Assembly: GCA_964020085.1 (NCBI GenBank)
Contig: OZ026600.1
Location: forward strand, 948,201-1,012,200
Direction of reading: 5' to 3'
Origin: Micromussa lordhowensis
Lineage: Eukaryota; Cnidaria; Anthozoa; Scleractinia; Lobophylliidae
Length of the DNA: 64,000 nucleotides
Below, piece after piece: positions 23,101-56,889 of this stretch (position 1 is its first letter; every line of letters begins with the position of its first letter). Both the position numbers and the translations under genes were made by a program. The notes under the pieces were generated by a model, which worked only from the letters and a program-made list of their open reading frames with translations, did no database searches and was not told the origin of the DNA.

Positions 23101-26100
23101 GTGCACAAGGGACCACTTCTTTCTGTTTTTGAAGTGTCTTTGAAGAGGATTTAGATTAATTTTTGAACAACTAGTAGATTTATACTAAACAATTAGATTA
23201 TGCACTCTTCATGTCTATGCACGATAGTTGACAAGGGCACAGCTTGAGTCAACCATCATGTGATACAAATCTCGAGCTCATAATCTGATTGTTTAATAGT
23301 CAGTGATTGCTTAACTAACTGTGGTTTAGGAAGAAAACAAAATGAGAAAAGCTACGAGTTCACACATGGCTTGTACGAATGTCTAATTGGGAAAATATTC
23401 CTTCAAGTTTCTCTTCTTTGTGTTATCTTGCTCAGCATAAATATTGTAAAAAAAAACATGCCAGGCATTATTTGTAACAAAAGAGTTGCGTTTTTGTGTG
23501 TTGTTTGTAGGGCGTATCTGCCATTTTGTCACCCAATACAGGGATACTGGACTGGGCAGAAGTGACAAGAAGCTATGGTGATGATTTCAAGAAGGCCGGT
23601 GGTGATATCTATACTGGCTATGAGGTCTGGATATGAGCACACGATCAGTAATAAGTAAAGTTATTATAGTTTAGCTCTTGTGACTGAAAAAATGTCATTA
23701 TTTTTCCTGCATTGATACTTTTGACTTTGATATTCCTAGCAGAACTAGTATTTTTGTCACCTATGAAGCTAGTACATGTAAATGGCATAGCTTACCATGA
23801 ATTTCTCCATAGCACAGAAGTTTAAGTGCCCAACTGGTATCTGGAGGTCATGGGTTTGAGACTCACTTGTCTCTGCCTCTGATATAATGCATTTTCATCT
23901 TTCTCATCATTTTTTTTAATGCCAGTTTTGAGACTTGTATGTAGTAGTGATTCATCCATCTTGACAATATCCAGTCTGCTTCAAAGTGTCAATATTATTA
24001 AAAACGAACTTACAAAGGTCAGTGTTATGACTTATTAACCAGTTTGATTGTTCACGCTTGTTACAGGTCACAGACTTCACTTGTAGTCCAGAAAGTAATC
24101 GTGCTCAAGAAAAGGAAGCAGGTGAATATTTTGTACCTTTACGTCGTCCAGTGTGAGCTTCCTAAGTCAACTATGAAATTTTTCTAAATATTAACATTCA
24201 ACTTAAATTATGTGGTTGATGGGGTGGTTTAATTGCTACAGGTGTGTTGCAGTCTGGATCAAGTGGTTTAAGTCCAAGCAACTGTTGGGGACATTGTGTT
24301 GTGTTCTTGGGCAAGACGTTTCACTGTCACAGTGTCTCTCTCCATCCAGGTGTATAGGTGTGTGCCCCTCGCCTATCAAACTGCTGGGGGTGCATTAAAG
24401 TGTGATGATCTAGCATCCTGTTCAGGGAGAGTGTGAAACAATCCTGTTGTAGAAACGTTTGTCTTGGTGGTGTTATTCACTTTGATCTAGCCTGCGTAGC
24501 AGGTGTTTCCTTTCCCTTTTCCTGGCAGGGAGATTGATCAAGTGAGCAAGCAAATGAGCGTGCCTGGGGTGCGCAAAAACTGGGGAAAAGTTATGGAGGG
24601 ATTAGCAGGAAGGGGGAGGGGGCGGGGAGGAAAGGACGCCTGCTATGTTGGCTAATTGTGGTCCAATTAAAGAGCATAGCCAGTCTTTTTGAGGAGTTGA
24701 AGGCAGGCTAAGCCAGGACTTACTGGCCGATAGGCTAGCTATCCTTCTTCAATTGCAGCGTTCTTTTTGTCCTTTTTGTTCTTAAAATTTGCCGGTGTTG
24801 TGGTCTATTGCACTGTTCTTTTTTTTCTCAGGTCACACTCACCCTGTTACTGTACATGGAAAGAATGTTGTAAGATTTGTTCTTGTTTCTTTGCTCTCTC
24901 AGTTATCTACGTTACTCAACTACATGCGTTCACACTAACACCAAAACAGGTTTTACATTTAAGGTCTATGGAAAAAGGTTTGCCACTGATTCTCGATATT
25001 TTTCAACAGACGTTTCGGCTAATACTTAAGCCTTCATCAGTGATATGAAAGCGAAGTTCGTTGTTCGCTTTTTAAAGTAACGTAGTGTGAAGCTTGCACG
25101 CGTGACCATGTAATTCATGCTCGCGCGATGCCTTTGTAGGCTTCTGGAAGTACGATATGGTCGTTCCCAGCGTTCTGATCCAAAGTAGAGTGCAAGGCTT
25201 CGAGGAAAAGTCGCTCGTAGTAATGGGCTTCGAAACCAACGACTTTGACTTCTTCAAAGTTCAAAGTCAAAAGTTTAATATTTCACTGTTCACATTTCAT
25301 GTTCACCTACAAACGTTTTCCATGCTTGGTTTTAAACATAAGGTGGCTCAAAACAGTCTCCAGCACTTATATTTGTATGGGTCGTTATAACCATTCTTTA
25401 TCACTTGATGCTACAATCATGGTATCAAAAAACTACCGGATCATTGGTGAAGACGTTGGTATCATTTTCGTGACACAATACGTTACCATAGCAACAGTAT
25501 AACCTTCTAAAAACACCCTTAATTGCAGCTTTAGGGGCTTATAATTCAAAAACGGCACGGTGAATTTTTTTTTGTATTATCAACTTTTGATAAGCATGAT
25601 AAGATGCAACTTTTGGCAAAGTTTAAAAAACTCTGTACATGGGGTTCAGAGTCACCTTAAATTTTCAAAAACTGTTTTGAGCCACCTGTCTGCAGCAGCC
25701 TATTGGTGCATTAATTCAGTGTATTTAAAAGATCTCTTCCGTTCTCTCGCCAAAAGTAGGGAGTTTTGTCATTGGCCCTATCACTATCTTGCTTGTCTCA
25801 TTTCTTGTGGCAACAACACAGAGAATTAAACATTATTTTTGACCAAGAAATCAACTCCTGTGGAGACACTTTTTTTAGGGTCAGAGGAAGTACCCTACCC
25901 CAAAAATAAAACATACCCGTACGGTAAGAGCGGTTTTAAATTGAGTGTCATGAAACCCAAACTAAAGTAATCACTCTAGCCAATCACAAAGGACACAGAC
26001 AATCCGGTTAACCAATCAAAGAGCGAATACATGTGTAACCGGCGAAAAGCGCGGCAAAACATGTGCGTGGCACACATGCCATGGACGTGGAGTTTTTTTA

Positions 26101-28754
26101 AGTCATGTGTAGCGTAGTAATGCAAACCCAGTGCAAATGCGTTTTACATTTGACACTCAAGTGAGTGCCGCTCTATCTCTAACAGCTTAATGTATTGCAT
26201 TCCTTGATTTTCTCTCTACCAGTCCCCCATTAGCTGTCGTTATGTCGTCACGTGCGGAGGTCTTTACTCAGACCGTTTGGCAGAGAAATCTGGATGTAAG
26301 GAAGATCCTCGCATTGTACCATTCCGGGGAGAATACCTCAAGTTGAAAGATGAAAAGAGCTACTTAGTCAACGGCAACATTTATCCGGTGTGTATGTCTC
26401 CTTAAAAATTGTTTGGTCTGGTGCACAATGGTTTTATAAGTGTTGCTGTCTGCGGCTTTGTCTGACGTAAATTTACTGAGATCCATGTCCAACGTACTGT
26501 AATCCTATTAAGAGACTAAACTGGCTACCCTTTTTGATAAGATCAATGTAAATAAATTATGCTTACTCTACAAAAGCTTAAATGGATAATGCCCCGAGTA
26601 CTTAAATAGTAGACTGGTGCATATCAGCGACATGTCGACCAGAACCTCACGCCATGGTAATATAGCGCTATAACATACGCTGTCCTAGGTATAACCGTGA
26701 CACAGAAGGTAGAAAAACTTTTCTTGTTATTGTCGCAAAACTTTGAAACTCTCTACCTATTAATTAGATCTAGCACCAGTATTAACGCTTTCAAACAGAA
26801 ACTATTGCGATTTTTCAAGGTAGGTTATCCTGGTTTAGATAGCTTCCCCATTTAACAATGTTTCATATCATCAGACCCCTTTTAATACTACACTTACTTT
26901 ACTACACTTACTTTATATCCAGTACTTTACAGTACTGGATATAATTGTTCCGTACAGAACTTGATTTGTTAGACACAAATAGGCAACGGGGTCGACAGAC
27001 TCGATCCAAACAACACACGTAAAAGTAAACAGATCAGGATCACAAATCAAAACTCAAAACCCACTCAAAGAAACAACACTGAACAAATTGTATCCGAAGT
27101 AACTGAGTTTAGTTTCCTTTTGTTATCTATCTCAACATAGTTAGTCGACTAACTATGATCTCAAGGATCAGAAGTTAGTAAAGGATTTATAAACGGTGTC
27201 GTTTCAATGATTATTAGATAATTCTTGCAGCTACATGCACGAGTGTAATCGCGTTGGTTCGCTCTGACACGAGCACGAAGAGTACGAATAACTAAAATAC
27301 TTGAAATAACAGAGATTTTTGTTCATTTTGTGTGATTGATTTGAAGGATTACAACGAGAGTAAAAGGTCAGATCAGCCTGTTTTTTTGTGACGATTCCGG
27401 GGAGACGTATTTAATTTGTAATAAAAGCTGAACAGTTCATTACATAATAAACGTGATATCCAAGGCGGGGGCAGATGTAGTGAGAACTATTACTAGTATA
27501 TATATTTTAGGGGAGGGCCACAAGTTTACCAGTTCTTAACCGTAACGTGTCACCCTCGGTATATAAGTTATTATTCATTTATTTGTTTATTTATTATTCT
27601 TGCCTTGTATCACTAATCTCAAATTATTTATTTCATAAACTCATTTCTTTGCTAGCTAAAAACGTCTTTGTTTTTTAAGTGCATTGTTGAGCAAGAGAAG
27701 ATGATAAGTAACAGAGTTAATCCCCCATACAGACCTTATACCCAAGGTAATCCCACTAAGTTATTTTTAGACATGGTGCCCAGTTCTTTCGCGGATAATG
27801 TTACCATGCGCATTGCATGTATGTTTTCGTGGAGGTTGAAATGCGTGTAAAACCGCTTTGGCTGTCCACTTGAGAAAGTTTCGCGTCACAAGGTTGGCTA
27901 TTTATAGACCCTCTTGGGATTCAGTTCAGAAATCGGGAGTGATCTAAAAATAATTTGGGAGGGATTTACCTTGGTAATAATGTCCATGTGGGGATAAACT
28001 GTCTCACCCTTCATGCTCTCTTGGTAAAAGTCATTGACGGTTATTGTTTTAGATTTTATGTGACCTCCGATTGTAATGCGAGCGCGAGTTAGGCAATGAG
28101 AGAATACACTGTTGTGTGAGAGTAATTCCAGGTATAAAGGAATATAGTGTTTTTCTTACTAGGTACCAGACCCAAACTTTCCTTTCCTTGGAGTCCACTT
28201 TACTCCGCGTATCGATGGCAGTGTGTGGCTTGGGCCCAATGCTGTTTTAGCATTTGCTCGGGAAGGATATAAACTTACAGATGTGAATGTAAAGGACTTG
28301 ATAGATGCTTTAGGGTACCGGTATGTATTATTTAAAGAACTACCAAAGGTTCTCTTTTCTTGTTACAAACCATCGATTCAAAACTATAGAATTGCGTTTG
28401 ACATTTGGTTTTGGTTCTTTTTAACTCTTAACGGTTTACAACTGGTTAGTTATAAACTCTTTCTTTTCTTTCTCTTTCTTATTTCTTGTGGAGGCGGCGT
28501 GGCCGAGTGGTTTAGGGCGCTGGATTTGAAATCTGGAGTTCCCTGGTTTAAATCCTTCACCCCACCACTATCTGGATTTGTTCTCGGTAGTCCCGAGTTC
28601 AACTCCTCGACCGCGTTGTGTAAATAGCCAACTGGTCAGCCTCCCACCAGTTGGGATTCTTAACAGTTTATGTTCTATTTGAAATATTTGGTTATTTATT
28701 TACAGTGTCCCCAATTAGTACAACAGTGCTAAACACATATGGCACTTAAATAGA

Positions 28755-28830
<76 letters not shown>

Positions 28831-29998
28831 GTATTCAAGCAGGCTGGGTAACATCCCCTTAACAGGAAAATGTTCTTCTTGTATCCTGATAGGTCTCATC
28901 ACTGTTTTAAAATTAGAATGAAAGTTATGATGGAGCTTTACGACGGCGACACCTGTAATGCAACGATCAGCAGTCCAAACTAAAACACGTAACTAAAGGG
29001 GAAGAAGAAAGACCGCGCGTAAAAGACCGCAATAACCCCTGAGAAGCGCGGGAAAAGTCGAGTCTAACCAATCAAAACTCAATGTAACAAATGTCGCGCG
29101 TGAGAAGCGCGGGAAAATTCGAGACTAATCAATCAGAAGTCATGTAGAAAATTGCCATCAATATACTTAGGAAGCGCGGAGGGAAAAGTTGTGTTAACCA
29201 TCAAATCGCAGCTGTTGTTGGTCTCACGTGATTGATTACGAGAAAAGCATATTTGCTGTGATTGGTCAGAAATGCCAGTGTTGCACGAGTTTCCTAAATA
29301 ATTTGTGGAGCTCAGCTTAACTGTAGAGAATCTTGTTGAAAGAAAGAGATGCTCTAACAGTTTTTTAAAGCGCCAAATATCTTGAGAAACGAGGCTGAAT
29401 ACACGTATCGTCTTGCACTTTTGTTTTTCAGTGGCCTTAGGAAACTAATGTTCCAGTATTTTACATTTGGTGTGGGAGAATATTATCGTGGAATCATCAA
29501 ATCAGCACAAGTTAAGCAACTTCAAAGATACATTCCCAGTCTGAAAGTTGAAGACGTTGAGAGGTATGTAACTAAATGCCGTTTAATACTATCTCTCCCT
29601 CAGAATTGTCTTCTAGGCTGTCACGTATTGATTACGCGACTTTTTCATCAATTCAGAGGAAGTCAACACAGAATGTAGGAGTTTATTCGGTTTATGTTTT
29701 TTTGCTGGACTTTCTTTACTCACAGTGCCTCTCGCCACTCATGAGTTGTAATGAGTATTGGTAACATTTTAACCTATTTTGTTTCACCTCAACCAATCAC
29801 AGAGGGCCAGCTGGAGTTCGTGCCCAGGCCATGGACCGTGATGGCAATTTAGTGGAGGACTTCGTGTTTGATGGAGGCTCAGGTGACATAGGGAGTCGAG
29901 TACTGCACGTCAGAAATGCGCCTTCCCCAGGAGCCACGTCCTCTCTTGCCATTGCTAAAATGGTAGCAGAGAAGGTGCAAGATCGTTTTCATCTGTAG
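19277..29998 (+). CDS. L2HGDH: L-2-hydroxyglutarate dehydrogenase, mitochondrial (10 exons found, first exon missing)
   Basis: FAD enzyme that oxidises L-2-hydroxyglutarate to 2-oxoglutarate, a metabolite-repair step in mitochondria. Exons: 19277-19410, 20733-20884, 22370-22501, 23511-23624, 24067-24121, 24832-24869, 26223-26387, 28163-28320, 29432-29563 and 29803-29998 (stop TAG). Phases join cleanly to give 424 residues; the human protein is 463. The first exon encodes the Rossmann FAD motif [17 protein letters not shown]. Later exons give [68 protein letters not shown] and [20 protein letters not shown], all close to the family. About 40 N-terminal residues, including the targeting peptide, lie in an exon I could not find. 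The donor after 23624 (GTCTGG) is weak. Introns are full of repeats. Confidence 0.93.
19573..19765. repeat. Dispersed repeat with recurring CTCTATTAAGCGGACAC motif
   Basis: Three or four variants of CTCTATTAAGCGGACAC occur within 190 bp (about 19585, 19687, 19745), starting at ACAGTAAAATC. A related segment in reverse order is at 22122-22190, ending CTTTCACTGTA. The pair resembles the ends of a DNA element. An L2HGDH exon lies between them, so they are not one clean insertion. Confidence 0.5.
19795..20180 (-). repeat. tRNA-derived SINE, family B, copy 1
   Basis: Read on minus from ~20178: the head has GGTAGAGCGCCAGTCTGCTG and B box GGGTTCAAGCCCC. The body follows with GGACTATAAACCGTAGGCCC, ACCCACACACTTATC and GTAGTTCCCGGTGTTGTGGT. 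It matches 38727-39110 over almost the full length. It lies in the first known L2HGDH intron. Confidence 0.88.
21381..21958. repeat. Nested foldback element, ~578 bp
   Basis: Outer arms: AATAGACCATTCC through GGCTCCGAGGCTTGGGGGAA on the left, and their complement (CCCCCAAGCCTCGGAGCC to AATGGTCTATT) on the right. Two further inverted repeats lie inside. One is centred near 21580 (GCGCAACCTACAGATTATTC against GTAGGTTGCGC). The other is centred near 21810 (GTGATATCCAGAATAATCAA against its complement, loop CAGCCTTCGGCTTCGGCTG). Intron 2 of the known L2HGDH exons. Confidence 0.85.
24208..24450 (+). repeat. tRNA-derived SINE, family D, copy 3
   Basis: Body GGGACATTGTGTTGTGTTCT, then GGGCAAGACGTTTCACTGTC and CCATCCAGGTGTATAGG, matching copies at 8190 and 44873. 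It lies in L2HGDH intron 5, between the 55-nt and 38-nt exons. Confidence 0.75.
25340..25690 (-). repeat. AAGGTGGCTC foldback element, copy 1
   Basis: Left end AAGGTGGCTCAAAACAG; right end GGTTCAGAGTCACCTT. A partial second terminus (ACTGTTTTGAGCCACCT) lies just outside. The interior (TTACCATAGCAACAGTATAA, AACACCCTTAATTGCAGCTT) matches the reverse complement of 54655-54965. L2HGDH intron 6. Confidence 0.78.
25926..26175. repeat. CCAAT-rich MITE family, copy 1
   Basis: Ends are AGAGCGGTTTTAAATTGAGT and ACTCAAGTGAGTGCCGCTCT, an imperfect inverted repeat. The interior carries several CCAAT boxes (TAGCCAATCAC, TTAACCAATCAAAG) and GCGAAAAGCGCGGCAAAA. Related copies are at 35915-36175 and 37290-37540; a looser relative is at 28985-29330. 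L2HGDH intron 6. Confidence 0.7.
26495..26850 (+). mobile_element. Degenerate 3' fragment of a LINE ORF2
   Basis: With a stop and frameshifts, this reads RLNWLPFFDK, then [12 protein letters not shown], a stop, and [20 protein letters not shown], then [11 protein letters not shown]. That is the conserved tail seen at the C-terminus of many LINE ORF2 proteins. It is clearly dead. L2HGDH intron 7. Confidence 0.75.
28493..28829 (+). repeat. tRNA-Ser-derived SINE, family A, copy 2, with (ATT)n tail
   Basis: The head GGCGGCGTGGCCGAGTGGTT and GGATTTGAAATCTGGAG match the copy at 16554. An extra ~40 bp (GAAATATTTGGTTATTTATT) sits before the shared end CCCCAATTAGTACAACAGTG. It ends in ACTTAAATAGAG and a pure ATT microsatellite at 28758-28829 (~24 units), which is the SINE tail. 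L2HGDH intron 8. Confidence 0.9.
28985..29330. repeat. Imperfect direct repeats with GAGAAGCGCGGGAAAA
   Basis: GAGAAGCGCGGGAAAA occurs at ~29041 and ~29103, with a decayed form (GGAAGCGCGGAGGGAAAA) at ~29170. The first two are followed by a CTAAyCAATCA box and the third by TTAACCATCAA. The units are roughly 62-70 bp apart. Related in content to the CCAAT-rich MITE family. L2HGDH intron 8. Confidence 0.55.
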
Positions 29999-30949
29999 GA
30001 GATATACTAGTATACGACTGTAATTATAATTATACTGAAAAATGATATAATTTGTGATCAGAAACATGCTTCTGTTGTAACATTAAATTATCTCTTTGGG
30101 CCTCAAAGTACAACGAGGTTTGCACCCGGACAAAGAGCTGTCCGTCAGTCAATTTGGTTCTATTTAAGCAACCTGACCAGTGCAAAAACGGTGATATAAT
30201 GGTAAAATGGAGTGTCTGATTCATTCAAACGGCCCATAGGTGATTATTTGAGGACTCAACGTGATAAGCCGCTTAAGAGAGGTACAACCATATGTTGTCT
30301 AATTGTTTTTTTTTTGTTTTTTATACTATATCATATGTATGCATGTTTTAAAGCCACAAACTAATGTGGATGGCGTGTAATCATCCGCTCGGCAAGCTGA
30401 AAACCAAAGTTAAAACAATACCTCAGTGGGTGTCACAAAATATGCGCACATAACGCAGACCAATGCAGCTAAGTGGTCAAGTATCCTCTTTTTTAAAAAC
30501 AACATAGTAAAACAGTTATGCTTAGAGAAGAATATTTTAAATTGTGTAGTCATAAATTTTTACGCTGCTGTAGAGCCCAAAGATCTATAAGAATGAAAGA
30601 ATTGCCATGATTGCCGTGATTGTTCATTTCACCAATTGTTAATATTCTGCTTTTAAATCAGGAGACGTTTGTGACAAGGTAGAGCTGTAGATAGGTAGAT
30701 ACATTTCTGTAGTTAAACAAGCGTTTCTCGTTTAAAACTGAACGAGGGAGATTTCTGTAAATTTGTATTATTAATGCGAATGATCTTAACCAATGTGACC
30801 TTACTGTAGGAGACGAGAATAAATACATTTTTCAACTAGTCTTGATTTGTTTTGGCAGTCAGGGAGCGAAGTCGTCTAGAATTGTGGGGTACTTTCATCG
30901 AGTTTGATTGAAAAGGGCATCATGCGAGATACAAATTGACTGCAAACAT
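29999..30949. other. L2HGDH 3' untranslated region and flank
   Basis: AT-rich non-coding sequence following the stop. No other gene seen. Confidence 0.5.
30818..30823 (+). promoter_or_regulatory. Candidate poly(A) signal of L2HGDH
   Basis: AATAAA about 820 bases after the stop codon, the first perfect copy I noticed there. Position is plausible; transcript support is needed. Confidence 0.4.
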
Positions 30950-31510
30950 TTAAAGTGCCACTATGATCAAATTCTCGATACCCATTTTTTTACATTTTCG
31001 TACACAACAGGTCTTTCCTAGATACCTTGCCAAATTTCAATCTATTACGAACATTAAAACTCGCGGTTTTTGGACCTTTATTTCCGAGAATTTACGGCCG
31101 CCATTGATTTCCCTTGTTCCAAGTCTTGGTGAGAATTTGAGAAAATGGCGTCATTTTCTCAAAAATACCACACGGGTTGAAATTATAATAACAATTAGCA
31201 CAGCAATTCATATAAAGAATAACAAACACTTTGGCTCATATATTCGTGCAATTTTCGACATTAGTTGTTATTATAATTTCAACCCGTGTGGTATTTTTGA
31301 GAAAATGACGTCATTTTCTCCAATTCTCAACCAAGACTTGGAACAAGGGAAATCAATGGCGGCCGTAAATTCTCGGAAATAAAGGTCCAAAAAACGCGAG
31401 TTCTGATGTTCGTAATAGATTGAAATTTGGCAAGATATCTAGGAAAGACCTATTGTGTTCGAAAATGTAAAGAACTGGATATCGAAAATTTCATCATAGT
31501 GGCACTTTAA
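30950..31510. repeat. TTAA-flanked foldback element 1 (553 bp)
   Basis: TTAA at 30950-30953 and 31507-31510 brackets inverted ends AGTGCCACTATGAT and ATCATAGTGGCACT (30954-31506). The arms are about 240 bp each and nearly complementary, for example CGGCCGCCATTGATTTCCC against GGGAAATCAATGGCGGCCG. The spacer is ~70 bp. The right arm has TGACGTCA at 31306-31313; the left arm has TGGCGTCA. TTAA flanks suggest piggyBac-type insertion, an inference. The open frame at 30963-31382 is a by-product of the arms. Confidence 0.88.
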
Positions 31511-31567
31511 TAAAGAACTTGGACATATAGTAATGGGCGAAATGTGAAGTTCTGTGGGTGTAATGCA

Positions 31568-31760
31568 GGGGTTTCTTTAGCTTTTCTTTAAGAACCGGGC
31601 ACTGGACAAATTGACCAGCTGTGAGGAAGATTTTACTCGGCTGGTTTGACCATCTAGCGGAAAGTTTTTCTTTTAAAGTTCAGTCCAAACAGTTTGCCTG
31701 CCTGTGAAATACAGTTGCTCTCCTGCTGGAAACACTTATGAAACCACGGGTAATATTGAA
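31568..31760 (+). repeat. Unnamed dispersed repeat, copy 1
   Basis: GGGCACTGGACAAATTGACC, AGCTGTGAGGAAGATTTTAC, TTGCCTGCCTGTGAAA and GTTGCTCTCCTGCTGGAAA align in order with 43975-44125 in SOS intron 14. No coding capacity and no terminal repeats seen. Confidence 0.6.
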
Positions 31761-32752
31761 GGAGATTATGAATTTCCAAAAACACCAAATTTTTTGAGAG
31801 TTAAACCTGCATCACACAATAAATAGGCTCATATTTTCTGGGACAGTTACTCTTGCCATGTCCTTTCAAAATTCAAGGTTAATATTATGGTAAAATGGAG
31901 ACGTCAGCCAGAGTTGGTCCCTTTGCTTTCAAAGAAAATTCGAAAAAAAAGCCTTTTATAATGGCCCGGTAAGAGATTGCATAACCCGGCATAAGAAAAG
32001 AAAATGGTCAGTAGTTGTGTAGACTACTGTGAGGAGTAGATTATCAACACTGGCCACACGTACACAAGCTATGACCTATTTCGCTCCATTTCGTAATGAA
32101 CAACCAATCAAAATACAACACGTAAACTACTAGGAATTGAATTATCTTTATTTCCAGAGGGACATTTAAAAAAACATTAGATATTTCTAGGAATTACAGT
32201 TAACTTCCAGTTTCTCTCGGCAATAAAGCAAAATTTATATAACGATTCCCACAATGATGCGTTTGTCTCATTCATTTTTTGTGGGGTGTGCTCCCGGGAA
32301 CACATTTGTATTTATCCGAAACCACCCACCCTCCCCACCCACAACTTTAATGTTCACCAGGAACGTAAAATTACTGACATTTTAAACGTACTCGTACCAG
32401 GCCTCCATCAACATCCAGGCTACGATAAGGACTGAGAACGAATGCCTGGGTTTAGCTTGTTGACTACTACTCGAATTTCAAATTTGCTTAATTGTTTCAT
32501 GTTTCAGTACAAGTGTTACATGGTCCATTATTCTCGAAAACGAAAAAAAATATCCTTGTATTTGCAAGATATATAATTCTACTCCTGAGCAAAATCAGGA
32601 CTATATTCCTTGGGATTAACCGCGCCATTTATAGCTACGTTTTAAAATCAATTTTTAAAACAAATTTACTTTCCATTCAATGGCACTCCATACAATGGAA
32701 GTCTTTTAGCAAAGACCCGTCACGCGGTGATGGTCACGACATCTCATGAGTG
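31761..32752. other. Intergenic and SOS 3' untranslated sequence
   Basis: Non-coding between L2HGDH and SOS. On the minus strand it should hold the SOS 3' UTR. A minus-strand AATAAA (TTTATT at 32147-32152) lies ~600 bases past the SOS stop. Confidence 0.4.
32147..32152 (-). promoter_or_regulatory. Candidate poly(A) signal of SOS
   Basis: TTTATT on plus reads AATAAA on minus, about 600 bases beyond the stop codon. Plausible only. Confidence 0.35.
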
Positions 32753-56405
<23,653 letters not shown>

Positions 56406-56889
56406 GATATACTGCAGTAATCACATATCATTCCAAACCACAGCTAACAGAATCGGTAATAGTCATCATTCTTGAGATCCAATGAAAAGTGTGACAGCGA
56501 TTCATACGAACGCGCGTAGGTAGATCAACCGCTTCCTCTTTTAAGACCGGATTTGCAAGCTACATAATTGGCCTGTCACCCTTTGACTGCGAGACTCCTG
56601 ACGCGGAAACACGACTTTTAAGCGCTGATGACCTAGTTCGGCAGTTTGTGGGCTGATATACAAAAGAGAGGAAGCAAAATCGGAAATATTACATCAAAAC
56701 AATAAATTCGACGATCAATCGATTGCACTGGGCATGCATGTCTCTGGATAAGTGTGCGCATCTTTTCTCGAGCACTTACGCTGACTTTCTGAAACTGCGG
56801 GCGGGTTTCCTTTCGTTTTTCCGGAGATATCTACCGAGTCGGGTTTTGGGTTAAAAATATAGACTTTTGCCGTTCGTTAGGTCTTCACA
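56406..56889. promoter_or_regulatory. Divergent promoter region between SOS and VTI1B
   Basis: 484 bp separate the two start codons on opposite strands. It should hold both 5' UTRs and core promoters. I see no TATA box. It includes CGCTTCCTCTTTT near 56530, a possible ETS site. Role inferred from position. Confidence 0.5.
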
